A stretch of 64,000 nucleotides of DNA from Sediminibacterium sp. UBA657 (lineage in GTDB: Bacteria > Bacteroidota > Bacteroidia > Chitinophagales > Chitinophagaceae): contig DBOB01000015.1 in NCBI GenBank assembly GCA_002299885.1, positions 5,713-69,712 on the forward strand, given 5' to 3'. The position numbers and the translations under genes were made by a program. Of the stretch, positions 26,009 to 35,094 are shown piece by piece; positions within the stretch are counted from its first letter, which is position 1, and each line of letters opens with the position of its first letter. Below the pieces are notes generated by a model. It was given only the letters and a program-made list of their open reading frames with translations. It was not told the origin of the DNA and did not search any database.

Positions 26009-28603
26009 ATGTCAAAATCAAGTTCAGAAACTCCTCTAATGCAACAGCATCGGGCTATTAAACAAAAATACCCTGACGCCATTTTACTCTTTAGAGTGGG
26101 TGATTTTTATGAGACATTTGGTGAAGATGCCGTGATTGCCTCTAAGGTTTTAGGCATTACATTAACCAAAAGAAACAATGGCGCTGCCTCCTCAAGTGAA
26201 CTTGCTGGTTTCCCTCATCATTCATTGGATACTTATTTACACAAATTGGTGAAAGCGGGACATCGTGTTGCCATTTGCGATCAATTAGAGGACCCAAAAA
26301 CAGTCAAGGGCATTGTAAAAAGAGGTGTAACAGATATGTTAACTCCTGGGATTGCCACCAACGATAAATTGTTGGAGCACAAACAAAATAATTTTTTAGC
26401 AGCATTATTTATTGAAAATGACAATGGTGGTATTGCGTTCTTGGACATCACCACTGGCGAGTTCTTAATTGCAGAAGGCAATGTAGAATACTTGGATAAA
26501 TTATTGCAAAGTTTACAACCTGCAGAAATCCTCTACCCTAAAAATTACCAAAATGCATTCAAAGAACATTTTGGTGCTGGATTTTATACCTATGGTTTAG
26601 ACAGCTGGATTTTTGATGAAGCATTTGGAACAGAACTTTTATTAAAACAATTTCAAACACAGAGCTTAAAAGGTTTTGGTATTGAAACTCAAAAATTAGG
26701 CATCATTGCTGCAGGTGCGATCCTACATTATTTAAAAGAAACAGAACATCCTCACCTTCAACATATTCATACTATTGGTCGTATTGATCGAAATGAAATT
26801 TTATGGATGGATAAATTCACCATTCGAAATTTAGAACTGATTGGTAACGGCGCAGGACAAAAAGGCTTGATAGATATTATAGATGCCACCAAAAGTCCAA
26901 TGGGTGCAAGGTTATTAAAGCGTTGGTTGATTTTCCCTTTGCAATCACTGGAACAAATCAATCAAAGACTCAGTGCAGTCGCTTATTTTTTAGATGCCAA
27001 AGATGCTTCAAATACATTACATGAAACCATTGAGTCCTGTGGCGACTTAGAAAGATTAACGAGTAAATTAGCAAGTCGAAAAATACAACCAAGAGAGTTA
27101 GTACAATTAGAAAAATCTTTAACTGCGGTTGCTGCTATCAAAGCAAGTTTAACCCCAAGCACGAATCCTTATTTAAAGCAACTTGCAACCAACTTAGTTG
27201 TTTGTCAAAAGACGATAGATGCGATCCAATACCATATCATGGAGCAGCCTCCTGCCACCATCATGAAAGGGGGATTTATAAAAAATGGCGTTGATCCAAG
27301 TTTAGATGAATTAAGAAGTATATCCAGTGGCGGCAAGGAATACCTAACGCAATTACAAAATAAAGAAGCAGAACGCACTGGTATTAGCTCCTTAAAAATT
27401 GGTTACAATAATGTATATGGATATTATTTAGAAGTAACACATGTGCATAAAAACAAAGTGCCTGCAGATTGGATTCGTAAACAAACATTAACCACTGCCG
27501 AAAGGTATATTACACCTGAACTAAAAGAATACGAAGAAAAAATATTAGGTGCTGAGGATAAAATCTTTGCTTTAGAACAACAGTTGTACCAACATTTATT
27601 GGACCTTATTTTAAACGATCTAAATGCCATTCAAACCAATGGACAGTTTGTAGGCGTGATTGATTGTTTATTGTGTTTTGCATATATCGCTAAGCAAAAT
27701 AAATATTGTCAACCTACCATGATGGATGATGGCATTTTATCTATCACCGATGGAAGACATCCTGTGATTGATCAAACCCTTCCAATAGATACCCCCTATA
27801 TTGCCAACAATACTTTATTGGACCCTAATGACCAACAAATCATTGTGCTAACAGGACCAAATATGAGCGGGAAAAGCGCGGTATTAAGACAAACTGCCTT
27901 GATCACTTTGATGGCGCATATGGGTTCCTTTGTGCCAGCCACAGCTGCATCTATCCCATTGACCGATAAAATTTTTACACGTGTAGGTGCTAGTGATAAT
28001 TTAAATGCGGGTGAGTCAACGTTTATGGTGGAGATGATTGAAACAGCAAGTATTTTAAATAACCTGAGTGCAAGAAGTTTGATTTTGTTAGATGAAATTG
28101 GAAGAGGCACATCCACATATGATGGCATCTCTATTGCATGGAGTATTATAGAATACTTACAAAAATCTGCGCATCGTCCAAAAACATTATTTGCAACACA
28201 CTATCATGAATTGAATGATTTAGAAGGGCAATTAAAACGTGTACACAACTACCATGTAACGCATAAGGAAGTGGGTAATAAAATTATCTTCCTACGTAAA
28301 TTAGCCAAAGGAGGAAGCACACATAGTTTTGGTATCCATGTGGCAAAGATGGCTGGCATGCCCAATGAATTAGTGGATCGTGCGAATACGATTTTACATG
28401 AGATGGAATTAAAAAATAAGGAACATCAACAAGCTTGCCCAACAGTGCAAGCAACTACAGAAAAATTTCAACTGTCCATTTTTGATGCACATACAGAAAC
28501 TTTTGAATCCATCCGTAAAGAATTAGATAGCATTGACATCAATAATTTGACTCCAGTGGAGGCATTGATGAAATTACAAGCGATTAAACAAAAACTGAAT
28601 TAA
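26009..28603 (+). CDS. mutS: DNA mismatch repair protein MutS
   Basis: The mismatch sensor of methyl-independent repair, full length (864 residues from the ATG at 26009). The mismatch-reading Phe-x-Glu is in GDFYETFGEDA. The ATPase domain has Walker A GPNMSGKSAVLRQ, the signature STFMVEM, and Walker B LILLDEIGRGTSTYDG, then TLFATHYHEL. A TTG at 26000 would add three residues, but it is part of the promoter -7 box, so the ATG is preferred. The last four bases overlap the convergent accA. Confidence 0.98.
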   Translation: MSKSSSETPLMQQHRAIKQKYPDAILLFRVGDFYETFGEDAVIASKVLGITLTKRNNGAASSSELAGFPHHSLDTYLHKLVKAGHRVAICDQLEDPKTVKGIVKRGVTDMLTPGIATNDKLLEHKQNNFLAALFIENDNGGIAFLDITTGEFLIAEGNVEYLDKLLQSLQPAEILYPKNYQNAFKEHFGAGFYTYGLDSWIFDEAFGTELLLKQFQTQSLKGFGIETQKLGIIAAGAILHYLKETEHPHLQHIHTIGRIDRNEILWMDKFTIRNLELIGNGAGQKGLIDIIDATKSPMGARLLKRWLIFPLQSLEQINQRLSAVAYFLDAKDASNTLHETIESCGDLERLTSKLASRKIQPRELVQLEKSLTAVAAIKASLTPSTNPYLKQLATNLVVCQKTIDAIQYHIMEQPPATIMKGGFIKNGVDPSLDELRSISSGGKEYLTQLQNKEAERTGISSLKIGYNNVYGYYLEVTHVHKNKVPADWIRKQTLTTAERYITPELKEYEEKILGAEDKIFALEQQLYQHLLDLILNDLNAIQTNGQFVGVIDCLLCFAYIAKQNKYCQPTMMDDGILSITDGRHPVIDQTLPIDTPYIANNTLLDPNDQQIIVLTGPNMSGKSAVLRQTALITLMAHMGSFVPATAASIPLTDKIFTRVGASDNLNAGESTFMVEMIETASILNNLSARSLILLDEIGRGTSTYDGISIAWSIIEYLQKSAHRPKTLFATHYHELNDLEGQLKRVHNYHVTHKEVGNKIIFLRKLAKGGSTHSFGIHVAKMAGMPNELVDRANTILHEMELKNKEHQQACPTVQATTEKFQLSIFDAHTETFESIRKELDSIDINNLTPVEALMKLQAIKQKLN

Positions 28604-29580
28604 GCCTCTTCCCAGAAGCCCATCTTGCTATACTTTTCGATTCTATTTTCGACTCTTTTAGCAGGGTCAATATCTTTCACCTCATCCAAGGCTTTAATAA
28701 TTTGTTTTTTAAGCATCTCGGCTGCGGCTTCATAATCCCAATGCGCACCACCCAATGGCTCTTGCACAATCTCATCCACCAAGCCAAAGCCTTTCATATC
28801 ATTTGCAGTCAATTTCAATTGCTCTGCGGCTAATTCTTTTTTATCCCAGCTTCTCCATAAAATAGAGCTGCAACTTTCTGGAGAAATCACGGTATACCAT
28901 GTGTTTTCCATCATCAAAGTTTTGTCTCCCACACCTATTCCTAATGCACCACCACTCGCACCTTCTCCAATGATCACAATCACAATTGGCACTTTTAAAC
29001 GGATCATTTCATAAATATTTCGTGCAATGGCCTCTCCTTGGCCTCTTTCCTCGGCTTCTAGGCCTGGAAATGCACCCGGAGTATCAATCAAGCAAACCAC
29101 TGGTTTATCGAATTTTTCGGCCAATTTCATCAATCTGAGGGCCTTTCTATACCCTTCAGGGTTGGCCATCCCAAAATTACGCATCTGCCTAGCCTTGGTA
29201 TTGCTTCCCTTTTGTTGACCAATCATCATCACCGTTTGGCCATTAAATTCTGTAAATCCACCCACCATGGCCTTGTCATCCTTCACATTTCTGTCACCAT
29301 GTAATTCGATGAATTTATCGCACATTAAATGGATATATTTTAAGGTATAAGGTCTATCAGGATGGCGGCTTAATTGCACACGTTGCCATGGGGATAAGCT
29401 TTCTGTGATTGCTTTACGCTTATCCACAATAGATTTCTCCAACTGAGCTACAGTTGCTGATAAATCGATTTTTGGGTTCTTTTCAGCTAATTTCTTAGTT
29501 GCATCAATTTGTTCATATAAGTCCTTAATTGGCTGTTCAAATTCTAAAAACTGTCTATTTGGATATGCTGGCATAATCAT
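28600..29580 (-). CDS. accA: Acetyl-CoA carboxylase carboxyltransferase subunit alpha
   Basis: It transfers the carboxyl group from biotin to acetyl-CoA in the first step of fatty-acid synthesis. The length of 326 residues is normal. Conserved segments are FLEFEQPIKDLYEQI, RHPDRPYTLKYI, DTPGAFPGLEAEERGQGEAI and GEGASGGALGIGVGD (oxyanion-forming glycines). Starts at 29580 or 29574 are both possible (MIMPAYPN). accD is not in the window. Confidence 0.97.
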   Translation of the reverse strand: MIMPAYPNRQFLEFEQPIKDLYEQIDATKKLAEKNPKIDLSATVAQLEKSIVDKRKAITESLSPWQRVQLSRHPDRPYTLKYIHLMCDKFIELHGDRNVKDDKAMVGGFTEFNGQTVMMIGQQKGSNTKARQMRNFGMANPEGYRKALRLMKLAEKFDKPVVCLIDTPGAFPGLEAEERGQGEAIARNIYEMIRLKVPIVIVIIGEGASGGALGIGVGDKTLMMENTWYTVISPESCSSILWRSWDKKELAAEQLKLTANDMKGFGLVDEIVQEPLGGAHWDYEAAAEMLKKQIIKALDEVKDIDPAKRVENRIEKYSKMGFWEEA

Positions 29581-29622
29581 GAATTAGGCTGTAAAAATAA
29601 TACAACCTTTTTTAATAAAAGA

Positions 29623-29655
29623 TTTGTTTAAAAAACTTCTTTACCCTTATCTTTG
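29623..29655 (+). promoter_or_regulatory. Promoter of tRNA-Asp
   Basis: TTTG at 29623-29626 (-33 region) and TATCTTTG at 29648-29655 (-7, TAnnTTTG) are separated by 21 bases, an ideal Bacteroidota promoter. It lies 35 bases before the mature 5' end of the tRNA. Confidence 0.78.
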
Positions 29656-29690
29656 CAACCCGGAAATAGGAAACTAGGTTCGGAGTTCTT

Positions 29691-29764
29691 GGATCGGTAG
29701 TTCAGTTGGTTAGAATGCCGCCCTGTCACGGCGGAGGTCGCGGGTTCGAGTCCCGTCCGGTCCG
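29691..29764 (+). tRNA. tRNA-Asp (anticodon GTC)
   Basis: A 74-base cloverleaf without encoded CCA. The acceptor stem is GGATCGG paired with CCGGTCC (one T-G wobble), with discriminator G. The anticodon stem is GCCGC/GCGGC with loop CTGTCAC, giving anticodon GTC. The T-loop is TTCGAGT. The 3' end (29752-29765) is the attachment site of the adjacent integrative element, and the gene is left intact. Confidence 0.98.
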
Positions 29765-29765
29765 C
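29752..29765 (+). repeat. attL: 14-bp attachment-site core in the tRNA-Asp 3' end
   Basis: CCCGTCCGGTCCGC is the 3' part of the T-stem, the 3' acceptor strand and the discriminator. An identical copy is at 42973-42986. The flanking bases differ (T and A here; C and T there), which delimits the shared core. Confidence 0.88.
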
Positions 29766-29769
29766 AGTA

Positions 29770-29798
29770 AAGCCTAAGTATCAACTACTTAGGCTTTT
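29770..29798 (+). terminator. Element-borne terminator directly after tRNA-Asp
   Basis: An 11-bp perfect stem AAGCCTAAGTA / TACTTAGGCTT with loop TCAAC and four Ts starts five bases after the core repeat. It belongs to the element's left end and would replace the chromosomal terminator of tRNA-Asp, now displaced to 42999-43035. Confidence 0.75.
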
Positions 29799-29810
29799 CA
29801 ATACCCAAAA

Positions 29811-29829
29811 GTCACACATAAGTCACACA
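29811..29829 (+). other. Candidate integrase arm sites at the left end
   Basis: Two direct copies of GTCACACA (29811-29818 and 29822-29829), 11 bases apart start to start, lie 46 bases inside attL. The same octamer occurs twice, as an inverted pair, at the right end. A 12-base direct repeat, TTCAATACCCAA, also occurs here at 29797-29808 and again 100 bases on at 29897-29908. Repeats of this type flanking attachment sites are typical arm-binding sites of tyrosine integrases. Confidence 0.5.
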
Positions 29830-29987
29830 CCCTAACGGTTTTATTGAGTTTTAGAGGAATTGATATACCCTATTTTAGGGTGATAATGAGGGTTTATTCA
29901 ATACCCAATTAAGTCAGATTCAATTAAGGGATTATTAGCGAAATGATAAGCATTTAGTTAATTTGTGCATTATATAAAAATTACATA

Positions 29988-32900
29988 ATGAAGGTTTCAG
30001 AATATATCGATAAGGTTAATACCCGATACAAATCGGGAATTACTACAGAACACAGTTTTAGAGGTGATTTACAGAACTTATTAGAAACCCTACTCCCAAA
30101 TCTCTTAGTTACTAATGAACCAACGAGGATTAAATGTGGTGCTCCCGATTATATTCTTACATTAAAGGATATTCCCGTTGGATATATTGAAGCAAAGGAT
30201 TTAGGTGCAGATTTAAACCACAAAAACTATGTAGAACAATTCAGTAGATATAAGGCATCCCTAAATAATCTTATAATCACTAACTACTTAGATTTTCAAT
30301 TATTTAAGGATGGTGTATTAATAACAACTTTCTCTATAGGCGAAATTAGAGGGAATGGTGTAATTGGTAAAGAAAGTGAATACCCCCTTTTTGAAACCCA
30401 AATTAAAGATTTCAGTACAACCATAGGGCAAACTATTAAATCATCTCAGAAGTTGGCAGAGATGATGGCGGGTAAAGCAAAGATGTTAGCGCAGGTTATC
30501 AACAAAGCATTAGATAGTGATGATGAATCAATGGCAAACTCTTCTATTAAAGAGCAGTTCAATGGATTCAAAGAAATTCTAATTAATGATATTGACCATA
30601 AAGCATTCTCTGATTTATATGCTCAGACAATTGCTTACGGAATGTTTGCAGCGAGATTACACGACCCTACCCTTCCAACATTTAGTAGAAGTGAAGCTGC
30701 AGAGTTAATTCCAAAATCTAACCCATTTCTAAGGAAGTTATTTCAATATATCGCGGGTTTCGATTTGGATGAAAGAATTGTATGGATAGTAGATGCATTA
30801 GCAGATATATTCAGAGCAACTGATGTAGCAGCACTTCTAAATAATTTTGGGAAAAGCACTCAACAGAATGACCCAATAATTCACTTCTACGAAACATTCC
30901 TATCTGAGTATGACCCAACACTAAGAAAAGCGAGAGGTGTTTGGTACACTCCAGAACCCGTTGTGAAGTTTATAGTAAGAGCAGTTGATGATGTTCTTAA
31001 AATAGAATTTGGATTGTCTGAAGGATTAGCTGATACGAGTAAAATTAAAATCAAAACTGATGTACAGGGAATAAATAAACAAATTGAACAGGAAGTTCAT
31101 AGAGTTCAAATTTTAGACCCCGCAACAGGAACAGGAACATTTTTATGTGAAGTAGTGAAATATATTTATTCAGATAAGTTTCAAAATCAACAGGGTATTT
31201 GGAATAATTATGTTGAAAATCATTTGATACCACGATTAAATGGATTTGAATTATTGATGGCGAGTTATGCAATGGCTCATTTGAAATTAGATTTACTTCT
31301 TTCAGAAACAGGATTTAAACCTACTAAAGAACAAAGATTAAAAGTTTACCTAACAAATAGTTTAGAACAACATCACCCTGACACAGGAACTTTGTTTGCA
31401 AATTGGTTAAGTACTGAAGCAAACGAAGCTAATAAAGTTAAAAGAGACTCGCCCGTTATGTGTATAATAGGCAATCCCCCATACAGTGGAGAAAGTGCTA
31501 ATAAAGGCGAATGGATTATGGACTTAATGGAAGATTATAAAAAGGAGCCAGGTGGTATAGAAAAATTAAAAGAAAGAAATCCAAAATGGATTAATGATGA
31601 TTATGTAAAGTTTTTGCGTTATGGTCAACATTTTATTGAAAAAAACGGGAGTGGTGTAATAGCGTTTATTAATCCACACGGTTTTTTAGACAATCCTACA
31701 TTTAGAGGAATGCGATGGAATCTACTTAAAACATTTGATAAAATATACACTATTGATTTACACGGAAATAGTAAAAAAAAGGAAACTGCATTGGATGGCA
31801 GTGCAGATGTAAATGTTTTTGATATTATGCAGGGTGTTTCAATAAATATTTTTATAAAAACAGGGGTGAAAAAATCAAAAGATTTAGGAAGCGTGTTTCA
31901 TTTCGATTTATTTGGAAAGAGAGAATTTAAATATAATTTCCTGAATGAAAACACAATAAAAACTATTCAATATAAAGAATTACCAAATATATCTCCAAAC
32001 TACTTCTTTGTTGCAAAAGATTTTAAAGAACAAAACTCCTATGATAATGGATTTCCAATAGATAAATTATTTAATATCAATGGGGTCGGATTAACAACTG
32101 CACACGATGAATTTGTAATAAAACAGAATAAAAAAGATTTACTAAATTTTTATATCGATTTTCAACAAAGTGATAGGAACGAAGATTTATTACATAATAA
32201 ATTTAATGTAAAGAAAAAAGATGGTTGGAATATTTTACAGGGATATGATAACATAAAAAACGAAATGGATTTAAACAAATTCATTGAACCAATTTCATAT
32301 AGACCATTTGATAATAGATATGTTTTTTATGAAGATAAATTAGTTTGGAGAACTGCAAAAAAAGTTATGAAAAATTTTCTTAAAGAAGGAAATATCGGAT
32401 TAACTCTTTGTAAACAATTTAAAACAGGAGACTCGTATTATCATACATTCATAACTAATAAAATTATTGAAAGTTCATTCGTCTCAAATAGAACAAGTGA
32501 AGTAACATCATCTTTTCCCCTCTACTTATATGGAGAAGATGAGAATCAACAAACCATTGACCAAATTATTGATAGAATCCCTAATCTCAATTCTGATATT
32601 ATTAAAGAAATATCAAATAAAATTGGGTTACTGTTCAATAATGAAAAAGGAATTACAAAAGATACATTCTCTCCGATAGATATTTTAGATTATGTATATG
32701 CGGTTCTACACTCTCCAACATATCGTGAAAAATACAAAGCGTTTCTAAAGATTGATTTTCCGAGAGTGCCTTTTCCTAAAAACAAAGAAACATTTTGGTC
32801 ATTAGTTAAATTAGGTGGCGCAATCAGACAACTACATTTATTAGAAAGCCCAATAATAGAGAAATATATCACTCAATATCCAATAGCAGGAAATGATACT

Positions 32901-33140
32901 GTTAGTAAACCTCTATACAAAGAAGGAAAAGTTTATATTAACGAAACACAGTACTTTGATAATGTGCCTGAGATTAGTTGGAACTTTTTTATTGGAGGAT
33001 ACCAACCCGCCCAAAAATGGTTAAAGGATAGAAAAGATAGAAAGTTAGAATTTGAGGATATACTTCATTATCAAAAAATTATAGTAGCACTTTTTGAAAC
33101 TGATAGATTGATGAAAGAAATAGATAAGATAGAATTTTAA
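29988..33140 (+). CDS. Single-chain type IIG-like restriction endonuclease/adenine methyltransferase
   Basis: A 1050-residue protein combining a nuclease and an N6-adenine methyltransferase. At the N-terminus P53-D54 and E68-A69-K70 (GAPDYILTLKD, GYIEAKDLG) form a PD-(D/E)xK nuclease site. The methyltransferase has motif I DPATGTGTF at about 377-385 and motif IV NPPY at 496-499. The last ~400 residues would hold the target-recognition domain, similar to the C-terminal specificity domain of type ISP enzymes. There is no SF2 helicase, so it is closer to type IIG than to LlaBIII-type ISP. It is a defence cargo of the element and needs no separate methylase. Confidence 0.88.
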   Translation: MKVSEYIDKVNTRYKSGITTEHSFRGDLQNLLETLLPNLLVTNEPTRIKCGAPDYILTLKDIPVGYIEAKDLGADLNHKNYVEQFSRYKASLNNLIITNYLDFQLFKDGVLITTFSIGEIRGNGVIGKESEYPLFETQIKDFSTTIGQTIKSSQKLAEMMAGKAKMLAQVINKALDSDDESMANSSIKEQFNGFKEILINDIDHKAFSDLYAQTIAYGMFAARLHDPTLPTFSRSEAAELIPKSNPFLRKLFQYIAGFDLDERIVWIVDALADIFRATDVAALLNNFGKSTQQNDPIIHFYETFLSEYDPTLRKARGVWYTPEPVVKFIVRAVDDVLKIEFGLSEGLADTSKIKIKTDVQGINKQIEQEVHRVQILDPATGTGTFLCEVVKYIYSDKFQNQQGIWNNYVENHLIPRLNGFELLMASYAMAHLKLDLLLSETGFKPTKEQRLKVYLTNSLEQHHPDTGTLFANWLSTEANEANKVKRDSPVMCIIGNPPYSGESANKGEWIMDLMEDYKKEPGGIEKLKERNPKWINDDYVKFLRYGQHFIEKNGSGVIAFINPHGFLDNPTFRGMRWNLLKTFDKIYTIDLHGNSKKKETALDGSADVNVFDIMQGVSINIFIKTGVKKSKDLGSVFHFDLFGKREFKYNFLNENTIKTIQYKELPNISPNYFFVAKDFKEQNSYDNGFPIDKLFNINGVGLTTAHDEFVIKQNKKDLLNFYIDFQQSDRNEDLLHNKFNVKKKDGWNILQGYDNIKNEMDLNKFIEPISYRPFDNRYVFYEDKLVWRTAKKVMKNFLKEGNIGLTLCKQFKTGDSYYHTFITNKIIESSFVSNRTSEVTSSFPLYLYGEDENQQTIDQIIDRIPNLNSDIIKEISNKIGLLFNNEKGITKDTFSPIDILDYVYAVLHSPTYREKYKAFLKIDFPRVPFPKNKETFWSLVKLGGAIRQLHLLESPIIEKYITQYPIAGNDTVSKPLYKEGKVYINETQYFDNVPEISWNFFIGGYQPAQKWLKDRKDRKLEFEDILHYQKIIVALFETDRLMKEIDKIEF

Positions 33141-33142
33141 TT

Positions 33143-33907
33143 TTACCTCTTTATATTTTTATAATTGTATTTTTCTTTTGAATACTTAACTCTATTTGGT
33201 GTATCATCAACAGTTGTTGGAGAAGAGAAATTATTCTTCATAAATCCTCCACTACCATTACCAATAGCTCTGGAAAGTGAAGTATTCGAATCTAAATGGG
33301 AAGCTTTAGATAACTTATCTTTCTTATCTACATCTACCCCTTTAGGTAACTTAATTTTAAGTTCATTCTTTTCAAAATACAACTTAGTGGCATTATTTAC
33401 ATTCTCATACCCACATTCAATCAGAAAATCATTTAATACATCGGATAGAGATTGTCTAATTACATCTTTATAATTTTCAGTATTTAAAACAACTTTCTTA
33501 TCTAAATTGTAGAACCTACAAATCTTCTGAATTTCCTTCAAATCTGTTCCCAAACTACACTTCTTTCTTAATCCCACCCATCTTATATCTAATCTATAAG
33601 AATTCCTATCTTTTTCTACATACAAATCAGATAGTGAATACCCCGATGGCAAATTCTTAATAACGGGATAAATTTTCGTAACATTCTTTTTTAATCTATT
33701 GGTTATCCTATTAACTTCTTTAATCTCTTTTGCCGCCTTTTTCACTAATCTATTGTTCTGAGCAATTATCTTATTATCTGCTAAAAAAGAAAGGATTTGA
33801 GATTGGACCTTTTTATCCAATTCTCCAAATTTCTCTTTGTTTTTAACCAATTCAGACAGATTGGGAACAAAGTACTTTTTCATATTCGCCATACCAAAGG
33901 ATTTCAC
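33143..33907 (-). CDS. Lysine-rich basic protein, unknown function
   Basis: A 254-residue protein that I do not recognise. It has a coiled-coil-like, strongly basic N-terminal half (NRLVKKAAKEIKEVNRITNR around residues 53-72), a beta-rich middle (SYRLDIRWVGLRKKCSLG) and a low-complexity Ser/Asn/Lys tail. No signal peptide or membrane segment is seen. Its 3' end is two bases from the convergent methylase gene. Its start faces the tandem hairpin repeats that separate it from the divergent ART-fold gene. A nucleic-acid-binding role is suggested only by charge. Alternative starts are Met6 and Met9. Confidence 0.6.
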   Translation of the reverse strand: MKSFGMANMKKYFVPNLSELVKNKEKFGELDKKVQSQILSFLADNKIIAQNNRLVKKAAKEIKEVNRITNRLKKNVTKIYPVIKNLPSGYSLSDLYVEKDRNSYRLDIRWVGLRKKCSLGTDLKEIQKICRFYNLDKKVVLNTENYKDVIRQSLSDVLNDFLIECGYENVNNATKLYFEKNELKIKLPKGVDVDKKDKLSKASHLDSNTSLSRAIGNGSGGFMKNNFSSPTTVDDTPNRVKYSKEKYNYKNIKR

Positions 33908-33919
33908 ACAATTTAAATA

Positions 33920-34310
33920 AATCGGGAAACAAATCCAAAATGATTTCCTCCCGAAATGATAGGTAAGTAGATTAATAATATGAGAGTGATAGTTCTTTAG
34001 TTATTAGTGATTTTAAAACATTTCGGGAACTAAATCAAAATTGATTTTACCCCGAAAAACGAGATGGCTATGATTATAATATGAGGGTGATAGTTCTTTT
34101 AATATTAATGATTTACTCAGTATCGGGAAATGAATCAAAATGGATTTTACCCCGAAATATGAGGTTGATATTATAATAAGGTAAGAGGGTTAGTTCTTTA
34201 AAATATTAATGATTCACTCAGTATCGGGAACCAAATCCAAATGGATTTTCCCCCGAAATATGAGGTTGATATTATAATAAGGTAAGAGGATAGTTTCTTA
34301 AAAAATTAAA
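33920..34310 (+). repeat. Four tandem ~100-bp repeats, each with a conserved hairpin
   Basis: Units begin at 33920, 34021, 34121 and 34222 (period 100-101 bp). Each has an outer stem TCGGG/CCCGA and an inner stem of 4-6 pairs (AAATCC/GGATTT in unit 4, AAATC/GATTT in units 1 and 2, AATC/GATT in unit 3). The inner stem is kept although the bases around it vary. A second conserved block, resembling GGTGATAGTTCTTTAATATT, follows about 50 bases later in each unit. Units 3 and 4 are nearly identical over their first 80 bases. The array fills the gap between two divergent genes. It is not a CRISPR: the units are long, contiguous and have no unique spacers. Confidence 0.85.
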
Positions 34311-34311
34311 T

Positions 34312-34346
34312 AAAACAAATAAAACAAATAAAACAAATAAAACAAT
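34312..34346 (+). repeat. 9-bp microrepeat in the leader of the ART-fold gene
   Basis: AAAACAAAT occurs three times in a row, then a shortened copy, ending exactly at the ATG at 34347. The A-rich tract probably serves as the unstructured, A-rich ribosome-loading region typical of Bacteroidota. Copy-number change in the repeat could alter expression. Confidence 0.7.
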
Positions 34347-35063
34347 ATGAAAAAATGCAAAAAAAGAAAACAGTATTTGACAACAAAGAATACACACAAA
34401 CAAAAACATTTAAAGGTATTAAACTATGACTATGTTAGAAATGAAGAGGAAATATATTATGATAATAAATGTGATAAAATTTCTTCAGAAGTTAAATACA
34501 ATTGGAAAACATTTGGGGTAACATTTCTTAATTATACCACTAATGATTGCGGTGAAAAATTTCCTCATAACATAAAATATCAAACAAAAATGTTTAAAAA
34601 ATATGGTTCAAAAAATAAATTCTATCATATAACATCACCACTAAACTCATTGAAAATTCTTTCAGAGGGATTAAAAGGAAGTGGTGTTAGAAAAAATACT
34701 ACAATGGGAAATGATGGAGAAATTTATTTAATTGAAAGTAATAATGAAATGATTTGGAATTATGTTGGTTACTCTCAATTAGGAATTGGTGTAAATGGAT
34801 TAGAAATGGTTGTTTTAGAAATAGATTCAGAAGGTATTATTGGTGAAATGTTTTCAGAAAACTGTAATGATTATCCGTCACCATTACATACAATGATTAA
34901 ACAAAAATGTATTGAACCAAAGTGGATTAAAAAGGTATTTGAGTTTAAAACATCTCGAAAAAAATATTATGAAAATAAGTTGGAATTGCACGATTTAAAA
35001 TTAGAATATATTCTAAATCATTATCCAAATAGAAATGAAAATATATACAAAATGGCTGGATAA
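34347..35063 (+). CDS. Putative ADP-ribosyltransferase-fold protein (KptA/PARP/DarT-like)
   Basis: A 238-residue protein. From residue 92 it reads FYHITSPLNSLKILSEGLKG, the H-x-T plus xxSLxxILxxGL pattern that opens ART-fold domains such as DarT, KptA and PARP-like toxins. EIYLIESNNEMIW (125-137) fits the second conserved strand (vYLt...). LEMVVLEID (152-160) fits the third, and IEPKWIKKVFEF (189-200) the closing strand. A clear catalytic Glu cannot be assigned by eye. The N-terminal 90 residues are basic and unrecognised. It may be a toxin or defence effector modifying nucleic acid or protein. It lies directly downstream of the hairpin array and upstream of a structured intergenic region. 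Confidence 0.55.
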   Translation: MKKCKKRKQYLTTKNTHKQKHLKVLNYDYVRNEEEIYYDNKCDKISSEVKYNWKTFGVTFLNYTTNDCGEKFPHNIKYQTKMFKKYGSKNKFYHITSPLNSLKILSEGLKGSGVRKNTTMGNDGEIYLIESNNEMIWNYVGYSQLGIGVNGLEMVVLEIDSEGIIGEMFSENCNDYPSPLHTMIKQKCIEPKWIKKVFEFKTSRKKYYENKLELHDLKLEYILNHYPNRNENIYKMAG

Positions 35064-35094
35064 TTTAAAAATAAATAAGTTATGAAATGAGAAA

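Noticed and set aside
29988..33140. BREX or DISARM methylase
   Set aside because: None of the other BREX or DISARM genes (PglZ, BrxC, DrmA/B helicases) is in the element; the N-terminal nuclease motif points to a stand-alone restriction-modification enzyme.
33920..34310. CRISPR-like array
   Set aside because: Units are about 100 bp, contiguous, mutually diverged and without unique spacers; no cas genes are nearby.
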